A stretch of 64,000 bases of DNA. It comes from Thiothrix fructosivorans (GTDB taxonomy: Bacteria; Pseudomonadota; Gammaproteobacteria; Thiotrichales; Thiotrichaceae). The translations under genes were made by a program, and so were the position numbers. This document shows, piece by piece, positions 59,947-64,000 of the stretch. The notes below the pieces were generated by a model that saw only the letters and a program-made list of their open reading frames with translations, did not search any database and was not told the DNA's origin. Where the stretch lies: positions 186,001 through 250,000 of the forward strand of contig NZ_JAFMPM010000005.1 in assembly GCF_017349355.1 (NCBI RefSeq). The letters run 5' to 3'. Each line of letters starts with the position of its first letter. Position 1 is the first letter of the stretch.

Positions 59947-62555
59947 ATACTGCTGAACTCAGACAACATTTTCTCGATTTTTTTGCCAGCAAAGGGCATG
60001 AAATCATCGCTTCCAGCTCTTTAGTGCCGGGTAATGACCCGACCTTGCTGTTTACTAACGCTGGCATGGTGCAGTTCAAGGATGTGTTCCTTGGCATGGA
60101 CAAACGCGCCTACAACCGTGCCACAACCTCGCAACGTTGCGTGCGGGCAGGCGGTAAACACAATGACTTGGAAAACGTCGGCTACACGGCGCGTCACCAC
60201 ACGTTTTTTGAAATGCTCGGCAACTTCAGCTTTGGCGATTATTTCAAGGAAGATGCGATCAAGTATGCGTGGGAATTCCTCACTGAAACCTTGAAGCTGC
60301 CGAAGGGCAAGCTGTGGGTCACGGTGTATGCGGAAGATGACGAAGCCTACAACATTTGGTCGCAAAAAATGGGTGTACCGACGGATCGGATTACCCGCAT
60401 TGGTGACAATAAGGGGGCGCGTTACGCTTCCGACAACTTCTGGCAAATGGGTGACACTGGACCCTGTGGCCCTTGCACCGAAATTTTCTACGACCACGGC
60501 GAGCACATCTGGGGTGGCCCACCAGGTACGCCCGAAGAAGATGGCGACCGTTACATCGAAATTTGGAATTTGGTGTTCATGCAGTATGAACGCACCAAAG
60601 ATGGCACGATGAATTTGCTACCCAAGCCGTCAGTCGATACCGGCATGGGGATAGAGCGTCTGGCGGCGGTGATGCAGGGCGTACACAGCAACTACGAAAT
60701 CGACTTGTTCCAAACTTTGTTGAGCAAGGGCGCAGCACTGGCGAAAGACGCAGATTTGAATAATCCGTCGCTGAAAGTGATTGCTGACCATATCCGTTCA
60801 TGCGCCTTCTTGATTGTGGATGGGGTGTTGCCGTCGAATGAAGGGCGTGGCTATGTATTGCGCCGGATTATTCGCCGCGCTATCCGTCACGGTTACAAGT
60901 TGGGTATGGAAGCACCATTTTTCCACAAGCTGGTTCAGCCGCTGGTGGATGAAATGGGTAAAGCCTACCCCGAACTGGCAAAAGCCCAACCGCAAGTCGA
61001 ACTGGCACTGGAAAAAGAAGAACGCCGCTTCGCCGAAACGCTGGAACATGGCATGAAAGTGCTGGAAGAGGCGATTGCAGGCATGTCCGGCGACACCATT
61101 GATGGCGACACCGTGTTCAAGCTCTACGACACTTACGGTTTCCCCGTGGATTTGACGGGTGACATTGCGCGTGAACGTAATCTCAAGCTGGATGAAACAG
61201 GTTTTGAGACAGCCATGAATGCTCAGCGTGAACGCGCGCGTGCTGCGGGTAAATTTGGTGCGGATTACGGCGATAAGCTGGACGTTACGGACGAAACCGG
61301 TTTCCACGGTTATGGTACGTTGGCGGAAACTGCTCGTGTTACTGCATTGTTCCGCCAAGGTATGGCGGTTGAGCGTTTGCAAGCGGGTGATGACGCGCAA
61401 ATCGTCCTAGATCACACCCCGTTCTATGCCGAATCCGGTGGTCAGGTGGGTGATACCGGCGTATTGCGCACGGATACTGCCGTGTTCCGCGTGACCGATA
61501 CTCGCAAGCAAGGCAAAACGTTCATTCACGTCGGTACGCTAGAATCGGGTGAATTGGCAGTGCAGAGCAATGTGACAGCGGAAGTGGATGCGGCACGTCG
61601 TCAAGCCATTATCCTCAACCATTCCGCCACGCATTTGATGCACGCCGCCTTGCGCCAAGTATTGGGCGAGCACGTTGAGCAGAAAGGTTCGCAAGTGACC
61701 CCAGAGCGGTTGCGTTTCGACTTTTCCCAACCAGATGCCGTTACGCCAGAACAGCTTGCCGAAGTAGAAGCCATCGTTAACCGTGAAATTCGTGACAATG
61801 CCGCGACGTTGGCGCAAGTCATGAGCATGGATGATGCCAAGAAATCCGGCGCAATGGCATTGTTCGGCGAGAAATACGGCGACGAAGTGCGCGTTTTGAA
61901 AATTGGTTTTTCCACGGAATTATGCGGTGGTTGCCATGTCAATCGCACGGGCGATATTGGTCTGTTCAAGATCGTCAGCGAAGGCGGGGTTGCGGCGGGT
62001 ATTCGGCGTATCGAGGCGGTGACAGGCGCAAACGCGCTGGCATGGCTGAGTGATGTCACCAGTCGTTTGGATAATGTGGCGCGTTTACTCAAGTCCAATC
62101 CCGTGGAAGTGGCGGACAAGCTCGACACCATGCTGCAAAAGAACCGTGCGTTGGAAAAGGAACTGGAACAGCTCAAAGGCAAAATGGCATCGCAAGCGGG
62201 TTCTAGCCTTGCTGATCAAGCGGTAGAAATCGGTGGAATACGCGTGTTGGCGGCGAATCTGGAAGGTGCCGATCCCAAATCATTGCGTGACACCGTTGAC
62301 CAGTTGAAAAACAAGTTGGGGAAAGCGGTAGTGATTCTCGCGGCGGTGGCTGATGGTAAAGTGAGCTTGGTCGCGGGTGTTACTAAAGACGAAACGGCTA
62401 AAGTTAAAGCTGGTGATTTGCTGGGCTTTGTGGCGGGTAAAATCGGCGGTAAAGGCGGTGGTCGCCCTGACATGGCACAAGGCGGCGGCACAGACGTGGC
62501 GGCATTGCCCGCAGCACTGGCAGCGGTAGCTGCTTGGGTTGCCGAGCGGGTTTAA
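59943..62555 (+). CDS. alaS: Alanine-tRNA ligase
   Basis: 870 aa, normal length. Class II catalytic core ([35 protein letters not shown]), editing domain with [20 protein letters not shown] and [13 protein letters not shown] zinc ligands, and the C-Ala domain ([20 protein letters not shown]). Confidence 0.97.
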   Translation: MNTAELRQHFLDFFASKGHEIIASSSLVPGNDPTLLFTNAGMVQFKDVFLGMDKRAYNRATTSQRCVRAGGKHNDLENVGYTARHHTFFEMLGNFSFGDYFKEDAIKYAWEFLTETLKLPKGKLWVTVYAEDDEAYNIWSQKMGVPTDRITRIGDNKGARYASDNFWQMGDTGPCGPCTEIFYDHGEHIWGGPPGTPEEDGDRYIEIWNLVFMQYERTKDGTMNLLPKPSVDTGMGIERLAAVMQGVHSNYEIDLFQTLLSKGAALAKDADLNNPSLKVIADHIRSCAFLIVDGVLPSNEGRGYVLRRIIRRAIRHGYKLGMEAPFFHKLVQPLVDEMGKAYPELAKAQPQVELALEKEERRFAETLEHGMKVLEEAIAGMSGDTIDGDTVFKLYDTYGFPVDLTGDIARERNLKLDETGFETAMNAQRERARAAGKFGADYGDKLDVTDETGFHGYGTLAETARVTALFRQGMAVERLQAGDDAQIVLDHTPFYAESGGQVGDTGVLRTDTAVFRVTDTRKQGKTFIHVGTLESGELAVQSNVTAEVDAARRQAIILNHSATHLMHAALRQVLGEHVEQKGSQVTPERLRFDFSQPDAVTPEQLAEVEAIVNREIRDNAATLAQVMSMDDAKKSGAMALFGEKYGDEVRVLKIGFSTELCGGCHVNRTGDIGLFKIVSEGGVAAGIRRIEAVTGANALAWLSDVTSRLDNVARLLKSNPVEVADKLDTMLQKNRALEKELEQLKGKMASQAGSSLADQAVEIGGIRVLAANLEGADPKSLRDTVDQLKNKLGKAVVILAAVADGKVSLVAGVTKDETAKVKAGDLLGFVAGKIGGKGGGRPDMAQGGGTDVAALPAALAAVAAWVAERV

Positions 62556-62588
62556 TTTTTAAAGTGTTTTGAAGGTAAACAGTAAACA

Positions 62589-63818
62589 ATGGCACTGATC
62601 GTACAGAAATACGGCGGTACATCGGTTGGCACACCTGAGCGTATCGAAGCGGTGGCTGATCGGGTAATCCGATGGAAACAACAGGGCAATGATGTCATCG
62701 TGGTGGTTTCCGCGATGTCGGGTGAAACCAATAAGCTGGTGGCGCTCATCAATGCGATTAACCCCCAAGGTTCAGAGCGTGAAAAAGACGCGATTCTGTC
62801 CACGGGCGAACAGGTCACGATTGGTCTGTTGGCGATGGCGTTGGAGAAGAAAGGTCAACCCGCACGTTCTTATACGGGGGCGCAAGTCCGCATTCTGACC
62901 GATGACGCGCACACTAAAGCGCGTATCCGTGACATTGATGCTGAACCGATTCGCAAAGATTTGGCAGAAGGTCGTGTGGTTGTGGTGGCGGGTTTCCAAG
63001 GCGTGACCGCAGACGGCAGCATTACCACCTTAGGGCGTGGTGGTTCGGATACCACTGGCGTAGCACTTGCCGTTGCGCTGAAGGCGGACGAATGCCAGAT
63101 TTACACTGACGTGGACGGGGTGTATACCACCGACCCGCGTGTTGAACCCAAAGCCCGCCACATTCCGCGCCTGACGCTGGAAGAAATGCTGGAAATGGCT
63201 AGCCAAGGCTCGAAGGTGCTACAAATTCGTTCGGTTGAATTTGCTTATAAATATGATATGCCTATCCGCGTGTTGTCCAGTTTCGATGAATTTGGTCAAG
63301 GTAAAAGCACGCTGGTCACTCGTGAGGAAGAAGTAATGGAAGAAGTATCCGTCCGTGGTATTGCGTTCAACCGCGACGAAGCCCAATTAACAGTCACTGG
63401 CGTACCGGATCGCCCGGGCGTGGCGTACCAGATTCTGGGGCCGATTTCCGATGCCAATATCGAAGTCGACATGATCGTGCAGAACATTGGTTCGGATAGC
63501 ACCACTGATTTCACGTTCACCGTTCACAAGAACGATTACACCAAGGCCAAAGCGATTCTGTGTAAAACAGGCGAGGCTTTGGGTGCAAAGCAATGCACGG
63601 GCGATGAAAACATTGCCAAGGTCGCTATTGTGGGCGCGGGAATGCGTTCTCATGCAGGTGTTGCGAGCAAAATGTTTAAGACGCTAGCAGATGAAGGCAT
63701 CAATATCCGCATGATTTCCACCTCAGAAATCAAAGTGGCGGTAGTGGTCGATGAAAAATATCTGGAATTGGCGGTGCGCGTATTGCATCAATCCTTCGGA
63801 TTAGCACAAATAGCTTAA
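62589..63818 (+). CDS. lysC: Aspartate kinase (lysine-sensitive type)
   Basis: 409 aa. KYGGTSVGTPERI at the N-terminus, GFQGVTADGSITTLGRGGSD in the kinase domain, and two C-terminal ACT domains (ITGVPDRPG-like VTGVPDRPGVAYQILGPISD; VGAGMRSHAGVASKMFKTLA). First step of the aspartate family pathway. Followed by a strong terminator; in related bacteria csrA is often next. Confidence 0.93.
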   Translation: MALIVQKYGGTSVGTPERIEAVADRVIRWKQQGNDVIVVVSAMSGETNKLVALINAINPQGSEREKDAILSTGEQVTIGLLAMALEKKGQPARSYTGAQVRILTDDAHTKARIRDIDAEPIRKDLAEGRVVVVAGFQGVTADGSITTLGRGGSDTTGVALAVALKADECQIYTDVDGVYTTDPRVEPKARHIPRLTLEEMLEMASQGSKVLQIRSVEFAYKYDMPIRVLSSFDEFGQGKSTLVTREEEVMEEVSVRGIAFNRDEAQLTVTGVPDRPGVAYQILGPISDANIEVDMIVQNIGSDSTTDFTFTVHKNDYTKAKAILCKTGEALGAKQCTGDENIAKVAIVGAGMRSHAGVASKMFKTLADEGINIRMISTSEIKVAVVVDEKYLELAVRVLHQSFGLAQIA

Positions 63819-63839
63819 TCATTCCACACCTTTTTGGTG

Positions 63840-63880
63840 AAAAAACCCACTGCGCAGAGTCTGTTGCAGTGGGTTTTTTT
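63840..63880 (+). terminator. Terminator after lysC
   Basis: AAAAAACCCACTGC pairs with GCAGTGGGTTTTTT, with an extended T-run. Confidence 0.9.
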
Positions 63881-64000
63881 TATCCAAATATGAACATGTT
63901 AGGTTGGTTTGTTAATCCTTGTTGTGTAAATCATACATTGGTAAAAATACAACGAAGGTCAAAAATAGGTTAAGTTTCAGTTAAGTGCCAATATGGGATT
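63881..64000. other. Sequence after lysC to window end
   Basis: 120 AT-rich bases; no gene is seen before the edge. Confidence 0.5.

Overview
The window holds a temperate phage or phage-plasmid (from the left edge to about 30.5 kb) joined to ordinary chromosome (about 30.7-64 kb). The chromosomal genes (rne/rluC, recA-recX-alaS-lysC, yciI/yciB/yciO, scpA/scpB, trpS, phaC, YgfZ) point to a gammaproteobacterium. A Thiothrix-like filamentous sulfur bacterium is my best guess, from general gene content and the PHA synthase plus TIR/Sel1/HNH accessory genes, not from any search.

Left arm (1-13.2 kb), plasmid-like. A helicase-type replication initiator runs off the left edge on the minus strand, preceded by a 49-codon gene. 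Beyond it lies about 1 kb of non-coding DNA with an AT-rich tract and short repeats, a candidate origin. Two divergent ribbon-helix-helix (RHH) genes follow. Their promoter region shares a GGTGTCA/TGACACC motif with the region upstream of rep. A tight plus-strand operon then encodes small membrane proteins, a zinc-ribbon protein, a membrane-anchored thermonuclease and a 486-aa membrane protein. Next come an array of helically phased CCCRGACA repeats, a third RHH gene and an FtsK/SpoIIIE-like DNA translocase. After several small genes come an AlpA-like regulator and a BRO-N/KilAC antirepressor.

Right arm (13.2-30.5 kb), podovirus-like late region, all on the minus strand. In transcription order it encodes a Q-like antiterminator, a strong promoter followed at once by a terminator, an endolysin with membrane segments, a coiled-coil protein, a holin, a lipoprotein, small and large terminase, portal, scaffold, SU10-like capsid, adaptor, a collagen/C1q-type fibre, tail proteins and ejection proteins. 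The last ejection gene is interrupted by an in-frame TAG. No integrase, tRNA or attachment site was recognised, and the element continues past the left edge.

Chromosome (30.7-64 kb). A GT4 glycosyltransferase, YgfZ, a PpiC-type isomerase, YciI and YciB are followed by YciO, a site-2 protease, trpS and scpA. scpA and scpB are separated by about 5 kb of accessory genes (Uma2 nuclease, an unknown/HNH pair, a TIR-domain protein, a 17-unit Sel1-repeat protein). Then come a CbbY-like hydrolase, a lipoprotein, a K+ channel, an EF-G-like GTPase, a low-molecular-weight phosphatase, rne with a long structured leader, the rluC-HAD-sppA-pncC operon, phaC, and recA-recX-alaS-lysC ending at a strong terminator.
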